64,000 bases of DNA, taken from assembly GCA_035299065.1 (NCBI GenBank), contig DATGXI010000193.1, forward strand, positions 1 through 64,000, read 5' to 3'. Source of the stretch: DASPJQ01 sp035299065. GTDB lineage: Bacteria; Bacteroidota; Bacteroidia; Flavobacteriales_D; UBA2798. The position numbers were made by a program, and so were the translations under genes. Below are positions 42,923 through 49,982 of the stretch, in pieces. Positions within the stretch are counted from its first letter, which is position 1. The number at the start of each line of letters is the position of its first letter. The notes beneath the pieces are model-generated. The model was not told the origin of the DNA. It did no database searches and saw only the letters and a list, made by a program, of their open reading frames with translations.

Positions 42923-44572
42923 TTAATTAGTAGTTATGTAATGTTCGTCCAATTTTTTTGAAATTTCTGTTGCTTCATCAATTACTTCCTTTGGATATCC
43001 ATTGATTTCAAGAATTTTTATTGCATTCCTATTTTTAAGCTTTCCCATTTTTAATTTATAATCAAACCCAACAGTTTTTTCGTTAACCGTTTCGCTAAAA
43101 TGATACAATTCGTACTCGGCAGAAAGCATTTCAGTTAGTTCCACGTCATGAGTTGAAACCAAAACAATATTATTATTTTTTGTGAGAGCCGTTAAAACAG
43201 CCTTTCCTGCAGAAATACGTTCTACTGTATTTGTCCCTTTAAAAATCTCATCTAACAAGAAAAGATTTTTATTTTTACTCCTGCTTTCCGAAATCAATTC
43301 TTTAATAGTTAATACTTCTTCAAAATAATAACTTTTGTCATTCATTAAGTCGTCACTTATTCTTATGGCAGAAAGGATTTTTAACTTAGGAAAAGCAATT
43401 GATTCAGCAAAACACGTATTAATGGTTAACCCTGTTATAACATTTAGTCCTAAGGCACGAATAAAGGATGTTTTTCCAGACATATTAGATCCCGTTAAAA
43501 GAACTGATTTTTCATAAATCTGGATACTATTTTTTGTGCAATTGAAAATAAGAGGATGACTTATATTTTTTGCAATAATGTTAGAGTCTTGGATTATATC
43601 AGGCAAACAATACACGTCTAAACCTTTTCTAAGAGATGCAATGGAGATAAGCATATCAATATGTCCAACAAATGTAAAAATGTCTTCTATTTCTTTTCTT
43701 TTAGTATTTAGTTTTTTCAAAACACCGAAAAGCAGTAAAGGCTCAAGTAGAAATAATGTTTTAAAAAGCTCAAATAAGAACCAGGCAATTACTTCAAAAT
43801 CTCCTTGAAGTTTTGCCTCAAGTTTAAAAAAGGACATTCTATTTCTAACGCCATTAATTATTTTAATGGATTTCAACAAGTCAGGATTTATTCTTTTTAA
43901 TAATGGGTCTTCAAACAAACGCGAAGCCACGTTATTTAATTTTAAAAGCTGCGGAATAGAACCAACATATTGATTCAGGTTATTTTTGTTCCAATAATGG
44001 ATAACAAAGTTGATACAGAAAACACCAATTAAAACAATAAAAAAAACAGGGTAAAAAAAACCAAGTATTAACGAAGTTAGACCCGTAAACGATAATAATT
44101 TAATTAAAAAAAACCATTTAGGAGGTTCTATTTGTTCTTCCTGAAACAGAGTGGTTATATTATAAGCGTCCTTGTGGTTAAGATGCTCGATTATTTTTTG
44201 AAGTGAAATTCGATATTCAGAATCATTTGTTAATTTGGATATTAATTCTTCATTTTGTTTAATCTGTTCTTTATTTAGATCAATGTTACGAAGCTTATTA
44301 TAGAGATATTGTTGGCCTACTTTTGAGTTAGATCTGTCAAGAAACATGAATAATTCATCGAAATCTAAATCTTTGCATGTTTTGTCTGACAGAACCTGAA
44401 AGGCATCTGAATTTTTCTTATTTCTGAAATATTTTTCAATCATATCAAAATCAAACGAATCCTCTTTAATTTTCCCAAAATCCTTTTTCAATCTTTCGTG
44501 TATCTTCTTTTTTCGATTGAAAGTTATTTTAGGAAAGGAGTATTTTATTTGATTTATAAAGTCTTTTATCAT
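42923..44572 (-). CDS. MutS-family ATPase with membrane segments
   Basis: 549 residues. The C-terminal half is a MutS ATPase core: Walker A TGSNMSGKTS near 360, the DDLMNDKSYYFEEV signature, Walker B LFLLDEIFKGTN and STHDVEL. The N-terminal half lacks the mismatch-binding domain; it carries helices of the MutS core and two clear membrane segments at about 155-195 (SLILGFFYPVFFIVLIGVF region) plus a hydrophobic stretch near 262-285. Membrane-anchored MutS-like proteins of this type occur in Bacteroidota and their role is unknown; ordinary mismatch repair is unlikely. The gene is strongly A+T-rich compared with housekeeping neighbours and is flanked by palindromic spacers. Confidence 0.87.
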   Translation of the reverse strand: MIKDFINQIKYSFPKITFNRKKKIHERLKKDFGKIKEDSFDFDMIEKYFRNKKNSDAFQVLSDKTCKDLDFDELFMFLDRSNSKVGQQYLYNKLRNIDLNKEQIKQNEELISKLTNDSEYRISLQKIIEHLNHKDAYNITTLFQEEQIEPPKWFFLIKLLSFTGLTSLILGFFYPVFFIVLIGVFCINFVIHYWNKNNLNQYVGSIPQLLKLNNVASRLFEDPLLKRINPDLLKSIKIINGVRNRMSFFKLEAKLQGDFEVIAWFLFELFKTLFLLEPLLLFGVLKKLNTKRKEIEDIFTFVGHIDMLISIASLRKGLDVYCLPDIIQDSNIIAKNISHPLIFNCTKNSIQIYEKSVLLTGSNMSGKTSFIRALGLNVITGLTINTCFAESIAFPKLKILSAIRISDDLMNDKSYYFEEVLTIKELISESRSKNKNLFLLDEIFKGTNTVERISAGKAVLTALTKNNNIVLVSTHDVELTEMLSAEYELYHFSETVNEKTVGFDYKLKMGKLKNRNAIKILEINGYPKEVIDEATEISKKLDEHYITTN

Positions 44573-44631
44573 TTATTTTTTTGATTTTTATTTAAAACTT
44601 GTTTGATTAATGACAAATGTATAACATTAAT

Positions 44632-44763
44632 GCTTACGGTTTCGGGCTTTGCGCAGTGGTGGGCTTTTGAAACCGAAAACTGTCTGCCGGCACCAACGTT
44701 TATTAATTGCTCAAATGTTTCTATTCGCACTGTACGCCCGCCTGATGCAAAACCCGTGTTAGC
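44632..44763. repeat. long imperfect palindrome, attC-like spacer (full copy)
   Basis: 132 bases. One end reads GCTTACGGTTTCGGGCTTTGC; the other, on the opposite strand, GCTAACACGGGTTTTGC, so the ends can pair. The middle contains CACCAACGTTTATTAAT and AAATGTTTCTATT, shared with 45476-45592 and 14643-14720. The size and folded symmetry match integron attC sites, but the terminal GTTAGC only partly fits the GTTRRRY rule. It follows the stop of the minus-strand gene at 44774 by about ten bases. Confidence 0.78.
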
Positions 44764-44773
44764 TGTGGTATTT

Positions 44774-45466
44774 TTATTTCTTCCGTCCAAACCATTGTTG
44801 AAATTTCCATTTTATTCGTTGTCTAAGAGTTGGCTTTGTTACATAAAATGCCGTGATATTTTCTGTTTCAGGTTCTAAAGTTAAATTGAGCGTTCCGTCT
44901 TCAATTTTTATTTTGTTTTCTGAATTATTGATTTCTTTAATGTCGCTAAAAATAATCTGCCTTTTTCTGTATCCAATACAATTTACTTCTAAAGTTTCTG
45001 GCAGTGGTACGGAGTACGTATTTCTTAAAATAAGTTTGAAATTGCCTTCAATGTCTGTTACTGCTCCAACTTTGCTGTTTTTTAATAACACATTTGCAAA
45101 TGGCAATTCTTCAAATGTAGTTTCGTCAATAATTTTCCCTTTTATTACAAGGCTGTCAAGGGTATTTATTCTCTGTCCATACGAAGAAGTTGCAAAAGAT
45201 ATGGTCAACCCTGTAATTGCGGCTGCCTTGAGCAATGAATTGTTATTTGTCGGAATTTCTTGTCCCCAGTGGTCAAGCTGTCGAGGCTTATACATGCCGC
45301 AAACACTATTATTATTTTGAGTTTGTAGCTTTTCAATTTCTGCCCAACTCATTTTTGAAAAGTCAACAATTTTTTTGTTGCATTGTCCGCAAATACGTCC
45401 ACCGTCAGTTGGATTCATTTCCAACCAATTCTGTCCGCAATGTTTTGGTTTAGGTATTGTCGTCAT
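44774..45466 (-). CDS. zinc-ribbon-like / CarboxypepD_reg-like domain protein
   Basis: 230 residues. The start is set at MTTIPKPKHCG; an open extension to 45568 is only translation of the repeat at 45476-45592. The N-terminal ~70 residues have four Cys (10, 26, 29, 56) in HCGQNW, RICGQC and VCGMY with DFSKMSWAEIE between, a known Bacteroidota zinc-finger-like motif. A hydrophobic segment at about 77-97 (AAAITGLTISFA) is followed by a CarboxypepD_reg-like beta domain (IKGKIIDETTFEELPFANVLL), suggesting a cytoplasmic metal domain, a membrane pass and a periplasmic domain. It is flanked on both sides by copies of the same palindrome. Function unknown. Confidence 0.82.
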   Translation of the reverse strand: MTTIPKPKHCGQNWLEMNPTDGGRICGQCNKKIVDFSKMSWAEIEKLQTQNNNSVCGMYKPRQLDHWGQEIPTNNNSLLKAAAITGLTISFATSSYGQRINTLDSLVIKGKIIDETTFEELPFANVLLKNSKVGAVTDIEGNFKLILRNTYSVPLPETLEVNCIGYRKRQIIFSDIKEINNSENKIKIEDGTLNLTLEPETENITAFYVTKPTLRQRIKWKFQQWFGRKK

Positions 45467-45475
45467 AATATCGCA

Positions 45476-45592
45476 GCTAACGGTTTCGGGCTTTGCGTTG
45501 GGGGCTTTTGAAACCGTAAACTGTCTGCCGGCACCAACGTTTATTAATTGATCACCGCGAAGCAGCAACGAAGTTAAATGTTTCTATTCGCA
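45476..45592. repeat. long palindromic spacer, partial copy
   Basis: 117 bases that match the 44632-44763 repeat from the GCTAACGGTTTCGGGCTTTGC end through CACCAACGTTTATTAATTG to TTTCTATTCGCA. The opposite terminal arm (the GCAAAACCCGTGTTAGC part) is missing. It lies ten bases upstream of the 44774-45466 gene. Together the two copies bracket exactly one gene, as in a cassette. Confidence 0.75.
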
Positions 45593-45715
45593 AATAATAG
45601 CGCATGAAAATACAAATTATTGTCGTTTGGTCTTGATTTTCAAGTAATTAAAATTTTGTGATATTTGCAGGAGAAGTCAATAAATTTGGACCGTGTCGAA
45701 GGTGAACTTAAATAG

Positions 45716-45898
45716 AATAAAGTCCTGGCTGAAAAGAACAAAAGTAGTAAGGATTTAGCCAGTCATTTGGATAAAACAGAATCTACTGTTTCCCGCTGGT
45801 GTACCAATGAAGTTCAGCCGTCTATTGAAACGTTATACGAGATATCTAAATTTTTGATAGTGGATATTCGGGAGCTGTTGGTGTCTACTGCGAAATAA
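45716..45898 (+). pseudogene. remnant of an XRE-type helix-turn-helix regulator
   Basis: The frame reads AEKNKSSKDLASHLDKTESTVSRWCTNEVQPS and ends IRELLVSTAK, a near-complete Cro/XRE helix-turn-helix domain. No usable start codon precedes it: a TAG lies immediately upstream at 45713-45715. The nearby text AATAGAATAAAG looks like AATAGAATAAAAG of an intact gene with one base missing, so a start-proximal frameshift is likely. It is the only plus-strand coding trace in the array and is convergent with the two-gene module at 45912-47945. Use of a rare CTG start cannot be excluded. Confidence 0.6.
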
Positions 45899-45911
45899 AA
45901 ATTCGTTGTTC

Positions 45912-46916
45912 TTACTTTTGGAAATACGAATTCTTTATGACTACCAATGTAACTAGACTAAGAAAATAAGCACTTTTTTTATTAATCAAACCAAAAAAAT
46001 GATCGGAATCAACAATATCAACACTTTTAATATTGTTATCCTGTGAGTTTTTTAAGTGAAAGTATCTATTTCTTATTGTGATAATAAAACTCGAAAACTC
46101 AGAGAATTTTATAGATACACGAGCATTGAGTGTGTTTCGAGATTCTTCAAAGATGGTCTTCTCACATATATTGAGGATCGTATTATAGATTCTTTCATTG
46201 TATTCTTCCAGATCAGAAGTAATATCAATGTCAATAGATAGACGCTCGTAGTCTTTTTCTATACTCATAACTTTCGTTATAAAATATTTAAACACTTTCA
46301 ACTCGCCTTTGTCTTTCTCCCCACTGAACAATGTTTTTAGTATATCAAAAGATTTAGAAAAGTCTTTCGTACTGGACGCATACATGACAGGAAAGGTATA
46401 AGAGATGAACTCTAAAACGCGATACAAGTGTAAAAATGCCAGAGTGTGGTTTTCTTTATGAGTATGGTAATAGTAGTTGCAAAATTCGTTGTTTAAAGAC
46501 TCGAAAAATGCCTTATTTCTATGGATCACTTTCTTATCCGAAAGGATGTCGGACAAGTCTTGCATGGAAAAAGTATCTGAGATATACTTGGGTAAGATTT
46601 TTAAATTAGATTGACATCTCACTTTTAAAATTTCGAGCATGTTGGAAATTTCTACTTTTAGATCAGTGCCAATTTCTTTTGCTGGCTCATTGATCTTTTC
46701 GGTTTCTTCTTCAGGAAGAGAAACAATATAAGGCTCTAGTAGATTTGTACTTTGATCAAAAATTGTATTTCTGAAAGTTTGTTTTATTCTGATGTTGCCA
46801 ATTATTCCCCTAAGAATTAGATAAAAAGCAGGGCTATTATCAATTCGAAGAATAGGATATTGTTTAAATATCCAATCCTCCTCATAAATCTCCGAAAATT
46901 CAAACGGCTCCAACAT
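45912..46916 (-). CDS. HEPN-motif protein, second gene of a coupled pair
   Basis: 334 residues, no family recognised overall. Near the C-terminus it has IRNRYFHLKNS with R282-N283-x3-H287, the RNxxxH pattern of HEPN ribonucleases, inside a predicted helix and followed by further helices. The central part is helical (FCNYYYHTHKENHTLAFLHLYRVLEFISYTF), as in HEPN and ApeA-like proteins. No signal peptide. Its ATG follows the stop TAG of the upstream gene with no gap, so translation is coupled. An RNA-cutting toxin or defence effector is a reasonable hypothesis, resting on one motif and context. A+T-rich. Confidence 0.72.
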   Translation of the reverse strand: MLEPFEFSEIYEEDWIFKQYPILRIDNSPAFYLILRGIIGNIRIKQTFRNTIFDQSTNLLEPYIVSLPEEETEKINEPAKEIGTDLKVEISNMLEILKVRCQSNLKILPKYISDTFSMQDLSDILSDKKVIHRNKAFFESLNNEFCNYYYHTHKENHTLAFLHLYRVLEFISYTFPVMYASSTKDFSKSFDILKTLFSGEKDKGELKVFKYFITKVMSIEKDYERLSIDIDITSDLEEYNERIYNTILNICEKTIFEESRNTLNARVSIKFSEFSSFIITIRNRYFHLKNSQDNNIKSVDIVDSDHFFGLINKKSAYFLSLVTLVVIKNSYFQK

Positions 46917-47945
46917 CTATTCTGTAGCCGTTAATTCAAAAAATAGTTCATCCAGTTCCTCCGAAGTCTTTGAAGTGTATTCTGGCAAGTGTTGAATGTA
47001 CTCTTTTGATAGTTCCCGTCTGAACTTACCTAAATTGATCTTGGACGGATTTAGTGTCTTAAATGCAACTTCAAATTTCTGTAGTTCAACTTCGAGTTGT
47101 TCTGAAGTTAATTTATCGAGAAATTGATAGGAACTATTATAACCAACGCTGAAGCCAATAAAATTATTTACGGTCTGAAGCCAGGTTAAACAGTATGAAT
47201 TCTTAGAGTGCTTGTCAACAAATTTAATAATGTCATAGAATTCAATTTGGTTTTTAGAGATGTCATTATCTAAAATTCTTCCAACCAAAATTTCATCCAT
47301 TTTTTCTTCAATAATTTTTGAATTTTCGTTATTGACAGTATTCGTCAAAAACGCCATGTATCCCTTAGCTATATCGCCTAGGCTAAAAGCATCTTTAATC
47401 GCTTTTTCCGCTTTTTCTTTTTCGGTTTGTACTTTTATGTTAAGATTTTTGAAATCAAAAAGCTCCTTAGTCAAGATTTCAATCTGATGCCTAGGAGTCA
47501 TACCCTTTTGACCATTGTTTAGAGTAATCATCCTATAAAGGAGTTTATCTTTATTTTCCGCTATGATAATATTGAAGAAGATTTCCTTATTCGGATTAAA
47601 GTCTTTCTTTTCCGAAGCACGCTTCAAAGTCGTCAACCTTTGGATTCCGTCTAAAATGAAGCCATGGTCAATATTTTCTGCAACAAACTTACTCAGAGCA
47701 TCAAGATCTTTGATTTCCGCTTTGTCATTTACAAAGGCAAGAGTAAGAGGTGGCATCAAGCACCCAGCGAGAATATCTCTTTCTAGTCTTTTATAGAATT
47801 TGGTGTCTAACAGTTTTCTTTGCTCTTCCAACTTATTTATTAGTGGATGAATTTTTTCGAGGGTGTATTTGTAGTCCGTTTGTCCCAATCCACAAATTCC
47901 TGAAATTACGCTGTCAGTTGCTATGTTATAAAGTTTCATTGTCAT
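46917..47945 (-). CDS. DGQxR-type (ParB/DUF262/DndB-like) protein, first gene of a coupled pair
   Basis: 342 residues. DGIQRLTTLKRA at 99-110 and TLNNGQKGMTPRHQIEIL at 141-158 resemble the DGQxR core of the ParB-like, DUF262 (GmrSD) and DGQHR (DndB/DpdB) proteins, groups common in phage defence and DNA modification systems. The preceding FYKRLERDILAGCLMPPLTLAF fits the same fold. I cannot tell which subfamily it belongs to. It is the first gene behind the promoter leader at 47970-48081 and is directly abutted by the HEPN-motif gene. It could sense or act on nucleic acid or nucleotides, with the partner as effector; this is inference. Confidence 0.78.
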   Translation of the reverse strand: MTMKLYNIATDSVISGICGLGQTDYKYTLEKIHPLINKLEEQRKLLDTKFYKRLERDILAGCLMPPLTLAFVNDKAEIKDLDALSKFVAENIDHGFILDGIQRLTTLKRASEKKDFNPNKEIFFNIIIAENKDKLLYRMITLNNGQKGMTPRHQIEILTKELFDFKNLNIKVQTEKEKAEKAIKDAFSLGDIAKGYMAFLTNTVNNENSKIIEEKMDEILVGRILDNDISKNQIEFYDIIKFVDKHSKNSYCLTWLQTVNNFIGFSVGYNSSYQFLDKLTSEQLEVELQKFEVAFKTLNPSKINLGKFRRELSKEYIQHLPEYTSKTSEELDELFFELTATE

Positions 47946-47969
47946 GAATTATGTTTTTCTTAATATTGC

Positions 47970-48081
47970 CTATAACTTGTTTATACCCGCTGATTTTTAG
48001 CGCCTGTACAGCCAAAACCGCTGTATAAACGAAGTTTCATGTAGGGTACCAAATATACCAATTTTGTTTATAAAGTAACAA
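47970..48081 (-). promoter_or_regulatory. conserved leader L2 with promoter, upstream of the array
   Basis: On the minus strand, TTG (48081-48079) and TATATTTG (48057-48050) are 21 bases apart, a full consensus promoter. The following 85 bases match leader L1 (15985-16085) block by block. GTTTATAC and GTATAAAC form the ends of a 51-base hairpin ending near 47979. The whole gene-free stretch is 47946-48283; positions 48082-48283 show nothing else I can name. Because two unrelated gene blocks share this leader, it is likely the fixed entry side of each array. Confidence 0.75.
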
Positions 48082-48283
48082 AAGGGGAAACGTTCTTTTG
48101 TAAATTATGTACGCCAACAGGTGTGTAAACCCAGGCGGCCCCAGGCTCCTGTATATACTTTAAGTCGGTTCTGGCAAGTGAATGGGAGGCATAGTTTTGC
48201 CACACCTATGCGGGGTTAGGGGTTAAATACGCAGGAAGCGAATGGGCATGCTTATGCAGTAAAACGCCAGCCGGTAAATGGAA

Positions 48284-49012
48284 CTACGTTAGGTTCTCAA
48301 CCAGGTTTTTAATCACATCCAACGTAACGCCCCAATACAATTCAAGGTGTTTAAAATCAACCTCTGTTCTTGCGTTTTCAACGGTTAGTTTAAGCAGTGT
48401 ATACTCACCACGTGATTCCAACTCAAAATGCACGAAGGTTGCGTCCAGCTCGTCCTGGTCGGGCCCTGATAAGCTGCTCACATAATCATATATAAATCGC
48501 TGTTGAGGTTCAAATTCCCATATACGCCCTTTGTTTTCAAATGACATTCCGTGTAAATCGCCTTTTAGTATGAATGAACTTCCTTTTTCAAAACTTGAAC
48601 TAATTTCAACTTCGGTATCATAAATCCATTGTTTCATTACGATGGGATTTGTAATTGCGTTCCACACGTTTGAAACAGGAGCGTGAATTAACCGGTTGCC
48701 GTATAAAGGCCCAACCGGTGGTTCATTGGGTAGAATTGAATTATTTCCCCAGTTTGTGAATTCATGCACCACATCCGAAACAAGATCGTAAGCGGTTTCA
48801 TCTGACTGCGTTATTTCATGGTCACGCACAAAAATAAAAAGCCGCAAGAGTGTTGAGTGGATGTCGCGTTTGGGATAACCTTCGCTATGCCTTTCGTTTG
48901 CCCATTTAAGAAATTCAGCATACCCCTTTTGAACCGGTAAAAGCTGAGCGTATGCAAACAATTCATTTTTGTATAGTTCAAATAGCTGTTTTGGTGTAAG
49001 CAGGTCTTGCAT
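48284..49012 (-). CDS. SRPBCC (START/AHSA1-like) domain protein
   Basis: 242 residues. The C-terminal part (about 105-242) is an SRPBCC ligand-binding fold: IHAPVSNVWNAITNPIVMKQWI, FEKGSSFILKGDL, GRIWEFEPQQRFIYDY, FELESRGEYTLLKLTV. The N-terminal 100 residues are a helical extension, also seen in Bacteroidota relatives. It is cytoplasmic and probably binds a hydrophobic ligand; no pathway is indicated. TATCTTTG at 49017-49024 ends four bases before the ATG, so its message may be leaderless. Confidence 0.83.
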   Translation of the reverse strand: MQDLLTPKQLFELYKNELFAYAQLLPVQKGYAEFLKWANERHSEGYPKRDIHSTLLRLFIFVRDHEITQSDETAYDLVSDVVHEFTNWGNNSILPNEPPVGPLYGNRLIHAPVSNVWNAITNPIVMKQWIYDTEVEISSSFEKGSSFILKGDLHGMSFENKGRIWEFEPQQRFIYDYVSSLSGPDQDELDATFVHFELESRGEYTLLKLTVENARTEVDFKHLELYWGVTLDVIKNLVENLT

Positions 49013-49016
49013 ATTT

Positions 49017-49024
49017 CAAAGATA
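49017..49024 (-). promoter_or_regulatory. promoter -7 element next to the SRPBCC start
   Basis: TATCTTTG on the minus strand matches TAnnTTTG. A TTG lies 15 bases upstream, slightly closer than usual, inside the T tract of the ATP synthase terminator. Transcription would begin at or near the ATG at 49012. Confidence 0.5.
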
Positions 49025-49039
49025 GGGAAGTACCTAAAA

Positions 49040-49068
49040 CAAAAAACCCACCGGGGTCACCGATGGGT
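49040..49068 (-). terminator. terminator of the ATP synthase operon
   Basis: ACCCACCGG pairs with CCGATGGGT (49046-49054 with 49060-49068, one mismatch, five-base loop). On the minus strand it is followed by TTTTTTGTTTT. It lies 36 bases after the stop of atpG. Confidence 0.85.
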
Positions 49069-49103
49069 CTATAGTATTTTCTAGTGTCTAGCGTCTCTTA
49101 AGT

Positions 49104-49970
49104 CTAACCATTCAGGGCCTCAGCTCCACCCACAATCTCAAGGATCTCGTTGGTAATGGCAGCCTGGCGCGCTTTGTTATAAGTTAATTTAAGTGCCTTC
49201 AACATTTCGGTTGCATTGTCGGTTGCTTTGTGCATGGCCGTCATACGCGCACCGTGTTCACTGGCAAATGAATCAAGCAAGGCTTTATACAATTGAAGTT
49301 TTAAGGTTTTTGGAATGATGAGTTCAACAATTTCATCCTTGCCCGGCTCAAATATATAATCGGTATTGTTGTTGCTGGTTGTTGCTGGCGGAACTATTGG
49401 TAAGAACTGCTCGGTCATTACTTCCTGTACAGCTGCATTTTTAAATTTGTTGTATACCAACACAATTTTATCAATGCTGCCTTCAAGGTAATGCTGCATA
49501 AGGTTCACCACAATTTTTGACACCTCATCATAGGTCAAATGGTCAAAAATTTCGTTGAGGTGATGCGGAAAATCACTCCCCTTTATGTTGTACGTGGTAT
49601 GCCTGTAATAATCGCTTGCTTTTTTACCAATGGAAAGCACAGCTATGTTGCATTTACCGGTATACTCGCCAATAACTTTGTTGGCAGCTTTTATTACGTT
49701 GTTATTAAAACCACCGCACAAACCGCGGTTTGAGGTAATGGCCACAACCATCACATTTTTCAACTCACGGTTTTCAGCAAACCTGCTTTCAACATTCCCA
49801 CTCAGGTTCGATAAAATTTCGCCCAGCTTATTGGCATAAGGACGTAATTGAATTACCGCATCAGAAGCGCGCTTTAATTTAGCCGCACTCACCATTTTCA
49901 TGGCCGAAGTGATTTGCCTGGTTGAATTTACCGAAACAATGCGTGACCGTATTTCTTTTAAGTTAGCCAT
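49104..49970 (-). CDS. atpG: ATP synthase subunit gamma
   Basis: 288 residues, normal length. It forms the rotating central stalk of F1. The conserved N-terminal coiled-coil (IRSRIVSVNSTRQITSAMKMVSAAKLKRA), the GLCGGFN motif near 83-89 and the C-terminal helix NKARQAAITNEILEIVGGAEAL are all present. It is the last gene of the operon, 12 bases after atpA, and is followed by a terminator. No epsilon or beta subunit gene is nearby, which is common in Bacteroidota. Confidence 0.97.
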   Translation of the reverse strand: MANLKEIRSRIVSVNSTRQITSAMKMVSAAKLKRASDAVIQLRPYANKLGEILSNLSGNVESRFAENRELKNVMVVAITSNRGLCGGFNNNVIKAANKVIGEYTGKCNIAVLSIGKKASDYYRHTTYNIKGSDFPHHLNEIFDHLTYDEVSKIVVNLMQHYLEGSIDKIVLVYNKFKNAAVQEVMTEQFLPIVPPATTSNNNTDYIFEPGKDEIVELIIPKTLKLQLYKALLDSFASEHGARMTAMHKATDNATEMLKALKLTYNKARQAAITNEILEIVGGAEALNG

Positions 49971-49982
49971 TAATCTGCAGTA

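Noticed and set aside
44632..44763. Interpretation of the palindrome as an insertion-sequence end
   Set aside because: No transposase, terminal target duplication or matching end on the other side of a larger unit was found; placement after stop codons fits a cassette site better.
44569..44790. 73-residue open frame on the minus strand covering the palindromic repeat
   Set aside because: Most of it is translation of the repeat itself; the same peptide segment (LINVGAGRQF) appears in the 5' extension of the gene at 44774-45466 because the second repeat copy lies there. It also overlaps the end of that gene.
45467..45568. N-terminal extension of the zinc-ribbon protein into the repeat
   Set aside because: The extension is encoded by the repeat at 45476-45592, and the conserved domain starts at the ATG at 45466.
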